A stretch of 18,190 nucleotides of DNA from Rhodospirillales bacterium (lineage in GTDB: Bacteria > Pseudomonadota > Alphaproteobacteria > CACIAM-22H2): contig JACQAF010000100.1 of assembly GCA_016195145.1 (NCBI GenBank), positions 1-18,190 of the forward strand, written 5' to 3'. A model generated the notes under the pieces. The model ran no database searches, had not been told where the DNA came from, and was given only the letters and a program-made list of their open reading frames with translations. Below are positions 1 through 5,924 of the stretch, piece by piece. Made by a program: the position numbers and the translations under genes. Each line of letters starts with the position of its first letter. Within the stretch, counting starts at the first letter, position 1.

Positions 1-1
1 A

Positions 2-70
2 TCGGCAAGCGATCGTTTCCACGTCGTCCCTGCATACCGGTATATGGCGATGGAGGGGGCGAGTCAATAG
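2..70 (+). CDS. Possible 3' end of an unidentified plus-strand gene (partial)
   Basis: An open frame enters from the left edge and stops at TAG (68-70), giving about 22 residues that end in RYMAMEGASQ. No family is recognisable from so short a tail. The only support is position: this stop and the irr stop on the other strand (117-119) each fall in one outer arm of the inverted repeat at 66-118, as expected for convergent genes sharing a bidirectional terminator. In GC-rich DNA a 22-codon open frame is expected by chance, so this is weak. Confidence 0.2.
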   Translation, partial: SASDRFHVVPAYRYMAMEGASQ

Positions 71-118
71 TCTAGAACAGTTCCAATAAATTTTTTATTG
101 GACGGAAAATAGACTATT
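66..118. repeat. Nested inverted repeat, possible bidirectional terminator or operator
   Basis: Outer arms AATAGTCTA (66-74) and TAGACTATT (110-118) are perfect 9-bp inverted repeats. Inside them, TCCAATAAA (82-90) and TTTATTGGA (94-102) form a second perfect 9-bp stem with a TTT loop. The two stems are separated by a symmetric 7+7 nt internal loop (75-81 and 103-109). The right outer arm overlaps the irr stop codon. The AT-rich composition stands out against surrounding GC-rich DNA. A terminator for irr is the simplest reading, but the stems are AT-rich and lack a clear trailing U-tract, so an operator or small-element remnant is possible. Confidence 0.55.
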
Positions 119-539
119 ATTTTTCTTGGGATTTAAGACGAACGACGATATCGACGCGCGCAATGGCGGTCCCCGGCGGGGGCGGCGGAACGTCTTTCAC
201 CTGCACCTGATCGCTGGGAATGTCCTGCAGGCGGCCGCTATCTTCGTGAAAGAAATGATGGTGATCGGAAACGTTGGTATCGAAATACGAACGCCCCGCT
301 TCGACCGTAACCTCGCGCAAGAGCCCGGCGGCGGTGAACTGGTTGAGGGTGTTATAGACCGTGGCCAGCGACACGCGGATCTGGGCGGCTTGCGCCTCGG
401 CATGCAGCTGTTCGGCCGTTACGTGGCGGTTCCCGCCCTCGAACAGCAGGCGGACCAGCCCGAGCCGCTGCCGGGTCGGGCGCAGATGCACCGTCTTCAG
501 GCGGTCAATGGCTTGGGTGAAGGGGCGAATCTGAGTCAT
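117..539 (-). CDS. irr: Iron response regulator Irr (Fur superfamily)
   Basis: This is a Fur-superfamily DNA-binding regulator. In alphaproteobacteria Irr senses iron through haem status and controls haem synthesis and iron uptake and storage genes. Counting from the upstream GTG, a winged helix with recognition segment VSLATVYNTLNQF lies at about residues 63-75, followed by SYFDTNVSDHHHFF. Its HHH triplet (100-102) is characteristic of Irr rather than canonical Fur. The protein has no cysteine, so it lacks the Cys-Pro haem regulatory motif of Bradyrhizobium Irr and resembles the Irr versions without it. The start is ambiguous. I prefer ATG at 539 (begins MTQIRPF, 140 aa), which follows GGAG directly and lies 9 nt after a TATATT -10-like hexamer (554-549). 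A GTG at 560 would add 7 residues and has no ribosome-binding site. Confidence 0.9.
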   Translation of the reverse strand: MTQIRPFTQAIDRLKTVHLRPTRQRLGLVRLLFEGGNRHVTAEQLHAEAQAAQIRVSLATVYNTLNQFTAAGLLREVTVEAGRSYFDTNVSDHHHFFHEDSGRLQDIPSDQVQVKDVPPPPPGTAIARVDIVVRLKSQEK

Positions 540-560
540 CTCCGATTCAATATAGAACAC

Positions 561-643
561 AGGGAGATAAAAATAAAGACATAATTACGGCCGCCTGTAG
601 CCGTTCTTAGAATAAATACAATTGATCTAAAGACCCAAAGGCG
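561..643 (-). promoter_or_regulatory. AT-rich upstream region of irr with possible operator half-sites
   Basis: This gap between the flavoprotein stop and irr is much more AT-rich than its neighbours and should hold the irr promoter. Inverted half-sites TTAGA (630-626 on the minus strand) and TCTAA (611-607) are separated by 14 nt. TTCT-T-AGAA (604-612 on the plus strand) is a small odd palindrome inside the region. The half-sites resemble halves of the Irr iron-control element as I remember it (TTTAGAA and TTCTAAA), but the spacing is too wide for a full site. The best -10 candidate, TATATT at 554-549, lies just downstream, with a poor TTTATT 17 bp before it. Autoregulation of irr is plausible but not shown. 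Confidence 0.35.
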
Positions 644-2041
644 TCAGTCGCCGGTCGCAATCCGCCGGACAAGCTGTTTGACCGTCGGCACGAACCCGTT
701 CGAATAGAACGGGTCTTGGGCGAAGCGATAGGCGTTGTGGCCGGCGAACATCAGCTGCGTGTCGACGTCGCCCTCATGGGCAATGTCCTGAAGCGTCTTC
801 TGGATGCAGAACGAGCGAGGATCGGCTTTCTTGCCGGTCGACCCCTCCTCGTTTTGCGCCCAGTTGGAGAACAGGCAGGACGACAGGCAGCCCATGCAGT
901 TGATCTGATCGGTGCGGATTTCGGCTTCTTTTTCGGGGGCAACGAAGATCAGCGTCGAATCGGGCGTGCGCATCGCCTCGGTAAAGCCTTGCGCCACCCA
1001 GCCTTCGGCCTTGGCCTTGTCGGCGGCGGTCAGATAGACAAGCCGGCCGCGCGCACCGACCGGGAAGGGCGTGTCGAGCTCGCCCACCGGCGTGGTCGAA
1101 TAAGCGACCTGGTGGCGCGAACGTTCGTTGAGTTCGGTGAGGAACGGATTGATCACCGCCGAGGAATAAAACCCGGTCGGCGAAAATCGATGCAGCAGCA
1201 CGTCGCCGGGCTGGAGAGTCAGCAGCCGCTTCTTCCAGATCTCCGAAATCGGGCTTTCGCGGGTCAGGAGCGGGCGCGTGCCGAACTGGAAGGCGACCGG
1301 ACCGACATCGGGATTGTCGATAAAATCGGCCCATTCGCGCAGGAACCACACGCCGCCGGCCATCACGATCGGCGTTTGCTGCAGGCCGAATTCGTTCATC
1401 TGCCGGCGCAATTCGACGATCCGCGGCAATGGCGGCTCCGGCTTGGTCGGGTCTTCGGCGTTCGACAGGCCATTATGGCCGCCGGCGAGCCAGGGGTCCT
1501 CGTAGACGACCGCGCCGAGGAGATCGCGGAACTTGTGATAGGCGCGCTTCCACAGGGCCCGGAAGGCGCGCGCCGAGGAGATGATCGGGTAGTAATAGAC
1601 GTTGTAGCGCGCGCAAATCTCGGCGATGCGATAAGGCATGCCGGCGCCGCAGGTGACGCCGTGGATCAGCCCTTTCGCCCCTTCGAGCACGCTGAAAAGA
1701 ATGCGCTCCGCCCCAGCCATCTCCCACAGGATGTTCATGTGGATGCGCCCGCCGCCGCCGGCCATCTCGTGGGCGACCCGCGCCTGGGTGATCGCGCCGC
1801 GCACCGAAAAGGCGATCAGTTCCTCGTGGCGCTCGCGCCGCGTCGTGCCGCGATAGATCATCGGAATGATGTTGCCGTTGATGTCGCGCGCATCGGCGTT
1901 GACGCCCGAGAACGTTCCCACGCCGCCCGACGCCGCCCACGCGCCCGAGCTTTCGCCATTCGACACCGAAATGCCCTTTCCGCCTTCGATCACCGGAAGG
2001 ACCTCACGGCCGGAAATGACAATCGAATTCAATGCTTTCAC
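644..2041 (-). CDS. Nitronate monooxygenase-family FMN oxidoreductase with a four-cysteine motif
   Basis: This 465-aa protein belongs to the nitronate monooxygenase / 2-nitropropane dioxygenase-like TIM-barrel flavoproteins. Supporting segments are the glycine-rich N-terminal part (GKGISVSNGESSGAWAAS), the barrel strand around GLIHGVTCGAGMP, and the flavin-phosphate-type segment TPIVMAGGVWF followed by VAFQFGTRPLLT. It is longer than the usual 320-370 aa. The C-terminal extension carries C382-x2-C385-x3-C389-x22-C412, with NCMGCLSSC as its core, which looks like an iron-sulfur ligand set. Translation starts at GTG 2041, with AGGAG 12 nt upstream. The natural substrate is unknown; nitroalkane oxidation is only the family label. 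It lies 83 bp (centred on the AT-rich region) upstream of irr on the same strand. Family assignment is good, exact function is not known. Confidence 0.82.
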   Translation of the reverse strand: MKALNSIVISGREVLPVIEGGKGISVSNGESSGAWAASGGVGTFSGVNADARDINGNIIPMIYRGTTRRERHEELIAFSVRGAITQARVAHEMAGGGGRIHMNILWEMAGAERILFSVLEGAKGLIHGVTCGAGMPYRIAEICARYNVYYYPIISSARAFRALWKRAYHKFRDLLGAVVYEDPWLAGGHNGLSNAEDPTKPEPPLPRIVELRRQMNEFGLQQTPIVMAGGVWFLREWADFIDNPDVGPVAFQFGTRPLLTRESPISEIWKKRLLTLQPGDVLLHRFSPTGFYSSAVINPFLTELNERSRHQVAYSTTPVGELDTPFPVGARGRLVYLTAADKAKAEGWVAQGFTEAMRTPDSTLIFVAPEKEAEIRTDQINCMGCLSSCLFSNWAQNEEGSTGKKADPRSFCIQKTLQDIAHEGDVDTQLMFAGHNAYRFAQDPFYSNGFVPTVKQLVRRIATGD

Positions 2042-2175
2042 CTGAGAACCCTACTCCTGCATGCGGGGGTGAAAACGCCGGCGCCGCCCGGCGGCTCGCC
2101 GCCATGTCGCAGGCGCCGCCAGTCGCGATGCGTCGCGGAGATCGCCCGATCCCGCCGCCGGCACGCGTCCAATTG

Positions 2176-2190
2176 TCCTAATATATAGGA
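2176..2190. promoter_or_regulatory. TCCTA-N5-TAGGA palindrome upstream of the flavoprotein gene
   Basis: TCCTA (2176-2180) and TAGGA (2186-2190) flank ATATA, giving a 15-bp AT-centred palindrome in an otherwise GC-rich 244-bp gap. It lies about 135 bp before the GTG start of the flavoprotein gene. On the minus strand the same bases supply TATATT, a reasonable -10-like hexamer, so a repressor bound here would block a promoter. I cannot match it to a named regulator. The rest of 2042-2285 shows no credible gene. Confidence 0.3.
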
Positions 2191-2285
2191 TATTCGCCCG
2201 CCAGATAAGACTCGTTCTCGCCTTCCCGACAATCGGCGAAAACGCCCGGAAGCGTCGCATCGACCTGAAAAAGCGAGATAACCGG

Positions 2286-3035
2286 TCATTTCGTGGCCAG
2301 CTCTCCGGCCAGCGCCGCCGGGGCGTCGGTGATCAGCGAATCGGCCCCCCAGTCGAGCAGCCGGCGCGCCACGTCGGGCTTGTTGACCGTCCAGACGAGC
2401 AGGGCGAGCCCGGCCGTCTTGATGGCGCGCGCCGTCGCTTCGTCGAGCCCGCGCCAGCTGGGGTGAATAGAGCGGCAGCCGAGGCTTTCCGCCTCGGTCC
2501 GCCAGTTGGCCGACAGTTTCTCAACGATATAGCCGCGCATGACATGCGGGGCCGCATCGCGGGCCGCGCGCAGCGCCTCGATCTGGAAGCTGGAGACAAT
2601 CGGGGCCGGCAGCGACGCCGGCCAGTAGCGGGCGATGGCCGCCACCGCGACCCGCGCGGTTTCCGCCTCGCGGCCCGGGCATGGTTTGATTTCAAGATTG
2701 AACCCGAGGCCGAGTTCGGCCATCAGCGCCAGCGCTTCGGCCAGCGTCGGCACCCGCTCGCCGGCAAAGCGCGGCGAAAACCAGCCGCCAGCGTCAAGCG
2801 CCCGGATGTCGGCCAGCGTGCGCTCGCGCACCTTGCCGCAGCCGTCGGTCGTGCGATCCAGCGTCTCGTCGTGGATCAGCACCGCTTCGCCATCGGCGGT
2901 CAGCTTGACGTCGAATTCGACCCAACCGGCCCCTTCGGTCTTGGCCTGGCGGATCGATGCCAGGGTGTTTTCAGGCGCGCTCGCCTTGGCGCCGCGATGG
3001 CCGATGATTCGCGGCAAGAAAGGAAGGGACATCAT
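2286..3035 (-). CDS. Cytoplasmic glycerophosphodiester phosphodiesterase
   Basis: This 249-aa enzyme hydrolyses glycerophosphodiesters, released by phospholipid turnover, to sn-glycerol 3-phosphate and an alcohol. The GDPD TIM-barrel signature is complete: GHRG with H13 and R14, then APENT (E22, N23), metal ligands E40 and D42 in VEFDVKL, and general acid/base H55 in LIHDETLDRTTDG. Later barrel motifs are NLEIKPCPG and VWTVNKPD near the C terminus. There is no signal peptide, and the length is close to E. coli UgpQ (about 247 aa), so a UgpQ-like cytosolic enzyme is most likely. No ugp transporter genes are in view. Tandem ATG codons at 3035 and 3032 leave the start uncertain by one residue; AAGG motifs lie after rather than before them on the coding strand. 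It follows pnp by 88 bp across a strong hairpin. Confidence 0.93.
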   Translation of the reverse strand: MMSLPFLPRIIGHRGAKASAPENTLASIRQAKTEGAGWVEFDVKLTADGEAVLIHDETLDRTTDGCGKVRERTLADIRALDAGGWFSPRFAGERVPTLAEALALMAELGLGFNLEIKPCPGREAETARVAVAAIARYWPASLPAPIVSSFQIEALRAARDAAPHVMRGYIVEKLSANWRTEAESLGCRSIHPSWRGLDEATARAIKTAGLALLVWTVNKPDVARRLLDWGADSLITDAPAALAGELATK

Positions 3036-3066
3036 CCGTACCGTGTTTTCGCCCGCCGCCGGCCCG

Positions 3067-3094
3067 CTCCGGAACGGCCGCAGCCGTTCCGGAG
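3067..3094 (-). terminator. Perfect 12-bp GC-rich hairpin downstream of pnp
   Basis: CTCCGGAACGGC (3067-3078) and GCCGTTCCGGAG (3083-3094) form a perfect 12-bp stem with a CGCA loop. It starts 29 nt after the pnp stop and ends 31 nt before the phosphodiesterase gene. The stem is strong, but no U-tract follows on the minus strand, so it is either an atypical terminator or a 3'-end stabiliser. A stabilising stem would be relevant for a transcript encoding PNPase, which degrades RNA from the 3' end. Confidence 0.45.
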
Positions 3095-3123
3095 AGGCGA
3101 GGGCGCGACGCCGTTTTCTTGGC

Positions 3124-5253
3124 CTAGACGGCGCTACGCTGTTTTTCGGACTGGTCCGAAATATCGGCTCCGGTCTCCTGGTCGACGCGCTTCATCGACA
3201 GCTTGACCTTGCCGCGATCGTCGAAGCCGAGCAGCTTGACCTTGACCACGTCGCCGACCTTGACCACATCGGCGGTCTTTTCGACCCGGCGCGGCGCCAG
3301 TTCGGAGATGTGGACCAGGCCGTCGCGGCTGCCCATGAAGTTTACGAAGGCCCCGAAATCCATGATCTTCACCACCTTGCCGTTATAGATCATGCCGACC
3401 TCGGGCTCGGCGACGATGTTGCGGATCCAGTCGATCGCCGCCTTGCCGGCGTCGGCGTCGACCGCCGCGACCTTGATCGTGCCATCGTCCTCGATGTCGA
3501 TCTTGGCCCCGGTTACCTCGCAAATCTCGCGGATCACCTTGCCGCCGGTGCCGATCACTTCGCGGATCTTGTCCTTCGGAATGGTCATTGTGGTGATGCG
3601 CGGCGCGTTCTTGCTGACTTCCTGGCGGGCGCTGTCGATGCCCTTGGCCATCTCGCCGAGAATATGCAGCCGGCCGTCCTTCGCCTGGGCGAGGGCCTGC
3701 TTCATGATCGCCTCGTTGATCGAGGTGATCTTGAGGTCCATCTGCAGCGAGGTCACGCCGGTCTCGGTGCCGGCGACCTTGAAGTCCATGTCGCCGAGAT
3801 GGTCCTCGTCGCCAAGGATGTCGGAGAGAACCGCGACCCCCTCCTTCTCCTTGATCAGGCCCATGGCGATGCCGGCAACCGGCCGGATGAGCGGCACGCC
3901 GGCGTCCATAAGGGCGAGCGAGGAGCCGCACACCGTCGCCATCGACGACGAGCCGTTCGATTCGGTGATCTCGGACACGACGCGGATCGTGTACGGGAAC
4001 TTGTCCTTCGGCGGCAGAAGCGGCCGGATGGCGCGCCAGGCGAGCTTGCCGTGGCCGATTTCGCGCCGGCCGGGCGAGCCCATGCGCTTCGCTTCGCCCA
4101 CCGAATAGGGAGGGAAGTTGTAGTGGAGCATGAAGTGCTCGCGGAATTCGCCTTCGAGCGCGTCGATGATCTGCTCGTCCTCGCCGGTGCCGAGGGTGGC
4201 GACGGCGAGCGCCTGCGTCTCGCCGCGGGTGAACAGGGCCGAGCCATGCGTGCGCGGCAGCACGCCCACTTCGCAGCGGATCGGCCGCACCGTCTTGGTG
4301 TCGCGTCCGTCGATGCGCTTGCCGGTGGACAGGATATTGCCGCGCACGATCTCGCTTTCGATATCCTTGAACACGCCCGGCGCCACCGCAGCCTCGGCCG
4401 GCTCGGCCGCGACCAGCGCCATCGCCTTTTTCTTCGCCTCGTCGATCTTGGCATAGCGAGCCTGCTTCACCGTCTCGGTATAGGCGGCGCGCAGATCGGA
4501 TTCGATCGCCCGCAGCTTTTCCCGGACCGCCGCAACCTCGGCCGGAACCTTCGGCATTGGCCACGGTTCCTTGGCCGAACGCTCGGCGAGATCGATGATC
4601 GCCTGGATCACCGGCTGGAATTCGCGATGCCCGAAGGTGACGGCGCCGAGCATGATCTCTTCGGACAGCTCCTTGGCCTCCGATTCGACCATCAGCACGC
4701 CTTCCTGCGTGCCGGCGACGATGAGGTCGAGCGCCGACAGGGGCATTTCATCGACTTGCGGATTGAGCTTGTACTGGCCGTCGATATAGCCGACGCGCGC
4801 CGCCCCGATCGGGCCGAGAAACGGAATGCCCGAGATGGTGAGCGCCGCCGACGCGCCGATCAAGGCGACGATATCGGGATCGTTTTCGAGGTCATGCGAC
4901 AGCACGGTGGCGATGACCTGGGTTTCGTTGCGGAACCCGTCGGTGAAAAGCGGCCGGATCGGACGGTCGATCAACCGCGACACCAGCGTTTCCTTCTCGC
5001 TCGGCCGGCCCTCGCGCTTGAAGAAGCCGCCCGGAATCTTGCCGGCGGCGAATGTCTTTTCCTGGTAGTTGACCGTGAGGGGGAAAAAATCGATCCCCGA
5101 TTTCGCCGACCGTGCCGCGACCGCGGTGCACAGCACCACCGTATCGCCGTAGCTGACGACGACCGCGCCGTCGGCCTGACGGGCGAAGCGGCCGGTTTCG
5201 AGAACGAGCTTGCGCCCGCCCCACATGATTTCCTTGCGAACGACATTGAACAT
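3124..5253 (-). CDS. pnp: Polyribonucleotide nucleotidyltransferase (PNPase)
   Basis: PNPase is a trimeric 3'-5' phosphorolytic exoribonuclease that degrades mRNA and, in many bacteria, associates with RNase E. The 709-aa protein has the complete architecture. The first RNase PH domain starts at MFNVVRKEIMWGGRKL. A helical linker follows, then the second RNase PH domain with SDILGDEDHLGDMDF, where D482 and D488 probably match the E. coli catalytic aspartates. The KH domain has a GTGG loop at 568-571. The S1 domain runs from about 620 to 690 (YNGKVVKIMDFGAFV, then DGLVHISEL). The start is firm: AAGGAAGG (5269-5262) sits 8 nt before the ATG. It is the last gene of the rbfA-truB-rpsO-pnp run and is preceded by an unusually long 367-bp gap, where its own promoter and leader probably lie. 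Confidence 0.98.
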   Translation of the reverse strand: MFNVVRKEIMWGGRKLVLETGRFARQADGAVVVSYGDTVVLCTAVAARSAKSGIDFFPLTVNYQEKTFAAGKIPGGFFKREGRPSEKETLVSRLIDRPIRPLFTDGFRNETQVIATVLSHDLENDPDIVALIGASAALTISGIPFLGPIGAARVGYIDGQYKLNPQVDEMPLSALDLIVAGTQEGVLMVESEAKELSEEIMLGAVTFGHREFQPVIQAIIDLAERSAKEPWPMPKVPAEVAAVREKLRAIESDLRAAYTETVKQARYAKIDEAKKKAMALVAAEPAEAAVAPGVFKDIESEIVRGNILSTGKRIDGRDTKTVRPIRCEVGVLPRTHGSALFTRGETQALAVATLGTGEDEQIIDALEGEFREHFMLHYNFPPYSVGEAKRMGSPGRREIGHGKLAWRAIRPLLPPKDKFPYTIRVVSEITESNGSSSMATVCGSSLALMDAGVPLIRPVAGIAMGLIKEKEGVAVLSDILGDEDHLGDMDFKVAGTETGVTSLQMDLKITSINEAIMKQALAQAKDGRLHILGEMAKGIDSARQEVSKNAPRITTMTIPKDKIREVIGTGGKVIREICEVTGAKIDIEDDGTIKVAAVDADAGKAAIDWIRNIVAEPEVGMIYNGKVVKIMDFGAFVNFMGSRDGLVHISELAPRRVEKTADVVKVGDVVKVKLLGFDDRGKVKLSMKRVDQETGADISDQSEKQRSAV

Positions 5254-5620
5254 AGAATTTACCTTCCTTCCACGTACGTCACCGCCCCAAGCCCCGCATG
5301 GGGATCCCGGATGGATGGGCGGCGGCGGCGCCTGGCGGATACGCCCGGATGGCGGATCCTCGAGCCAGCGCCTCTACAGTCTCTGGACTGCCAGCGACAA
5401 TGACCGAAAGCCGATCGGAGGTCTGGAACGGCCGGCGGTACGTTGTCGCCGGCCATCGATTGAAAAACGTGCGCGCGGTTGTCATCTCCGATCCGCGCGA
5501 CGAAACGAATAGAACGACCGCCGGCGAAACCCGGCACGGCAACCCGGCGGAAAAGCCGGGCTGGTGACGGGTCGCGGCGGACGCGGGGCATGGGTTGGAT
5601 GTGGACCAGGCGGGGGACGT
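5254..5620 (-). other. Long intergenic region between rpsO and pnp
   Basis: These 367 bp separate rpsO from pnp on the minus strand. A hairpin near the rpsO end (5541-5562) is annotated separately. A small stem, CAGTC-TCTG-GACTG, lies at 5377-5390, and the pnp ribosome-binding site is at 5269-5262. Short open frames on both strands have no start signal or recognisable protein features. In several bacteria this gap holds a pnp promoter and an RNase III-cleaved leader used for PNPase autoregulation; I can point to the length but not to a convincing double stem. Confidence 0.4.
5541..5562 (-). terminator. Possible rpsO terminator hairpin
   Basis: On the minus strand CCCGGC (5560-5555) and GCCGGG (5548-5543) pair around a TTTTCC loop. 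One G-U and one A-U pair extend the stem to 8 bp. It lies about 58 nt after the rpsO stop. Only two T residues follow, so it is not a textbook intrinsic terminator and could equally attenuate or mark a processing site between rpsO and pnp. Confidence 0.35.
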
Positions 5621-5890
5621 TCAGCGCCTGAGATCGAGCCGGTCGATGAGCGTCTCGTAACGCTTGGCATCGACGCGCTTCAGGTATTCAAGCAACCGGC
5701 GGCGTTGACCGACCATCATCAGAAGGCCGCGCCGGGAGTGGAAATCCTTGTTATGGGTGCCGAGATGACCCGTCAGGTTCTTGATCCGCTCGGACAGGAT
5801 GGCGACCTGCACTTCGGGCGATCCCGTATCGCCGGTCTTGGTCGCGAATTGCGTGATCAGCTCCGTCTTGCGTTCGGCTGCGATCGACAT
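5621..5890 (-). CDS. rpsO: 30S ribosomal protein S15
   Basis: S15 is a primary 16S rRNA-binding protein of the 30S platform. The 89-aa product is full length for the family and shows the classic TGDTGSPEVQVA and LGTHNKDFHSRRGLL segments, ending in the conserved KRYETLIDRLDLRR. The start is secure, with AGGAG at 5900-5896 followed by a 5-nt spacer. It follows truB by 34 bp. A perfect 16-bp palindrome lies 4 nt before the ribosome-binding site, a likely position for S15 feedback control of its own translation. Confidence 0.98.
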   Translation of the reverse strand: MSIAAERKTELITQFATKTGDTGSPEVQVAILSERIKNLTGHLGTHNKDFHSRRGLLMMVGQRRRLLEYLKRVDAKRYETLIDRLDLRR

Positions 5891-5904
5891 CGGGGCTCCT
5901 TTTC

Positions 5905-5920
5905 GCCCGGTCGACCGGGC
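5905..5920 (-). promoter_or_regulatory. Palindromic hairpin just upstream of the rpsO ribosome-binding site
   Basis: GCCCGGTCGACCGGGC is a perfect palindrome that folds to a 6-bp GC stem with a UCGA tetraloop. It occupies half of the 34-bp truB-rpsO gap, 4 nt before AGGAG. S15 represses its own translation in several bacteria by binding structured leaders whose forms differ between phyla. This hairpin is a reasonable candidate for such an element, but terminator or processing roles are also possible. Confidence 0.4.
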
Positions 5921-5924
5921 ATGG

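Noticed and set aside
716..2188. 490-codon plus-strand frame opposite the flavoprotein gene
   Set aside because: Arginine/histidine/aspartate-rich shadow with no domain features; the minus-strand protein matches a known family.
2038..2289. 83-codon minus-strand frame with ATGA and GTGA overlaps to both neighbours
   Set aside because: The overlaps look like coupled genes, but the product is arginine-rich with no recognisable feature and no ribosome-binding site, and the frame covers the palindrome and likely promoter of the flavoprotein gene.
2635..5403. 922-codon plus-strand frame opposite pnp
   Set aside because: Long antisense open frames are expected opposite GC-rich genes with biased third positions. 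The product has no domain features, and pnp on the other strand is unambiguous.
5259..5591. 110-codon minus-strand frame in the rpsO-pnp gap
   Set aside because: No start signal, Arg/Pro-rich composition and no family resemblance; several overlapping frames of similar quality exist there.
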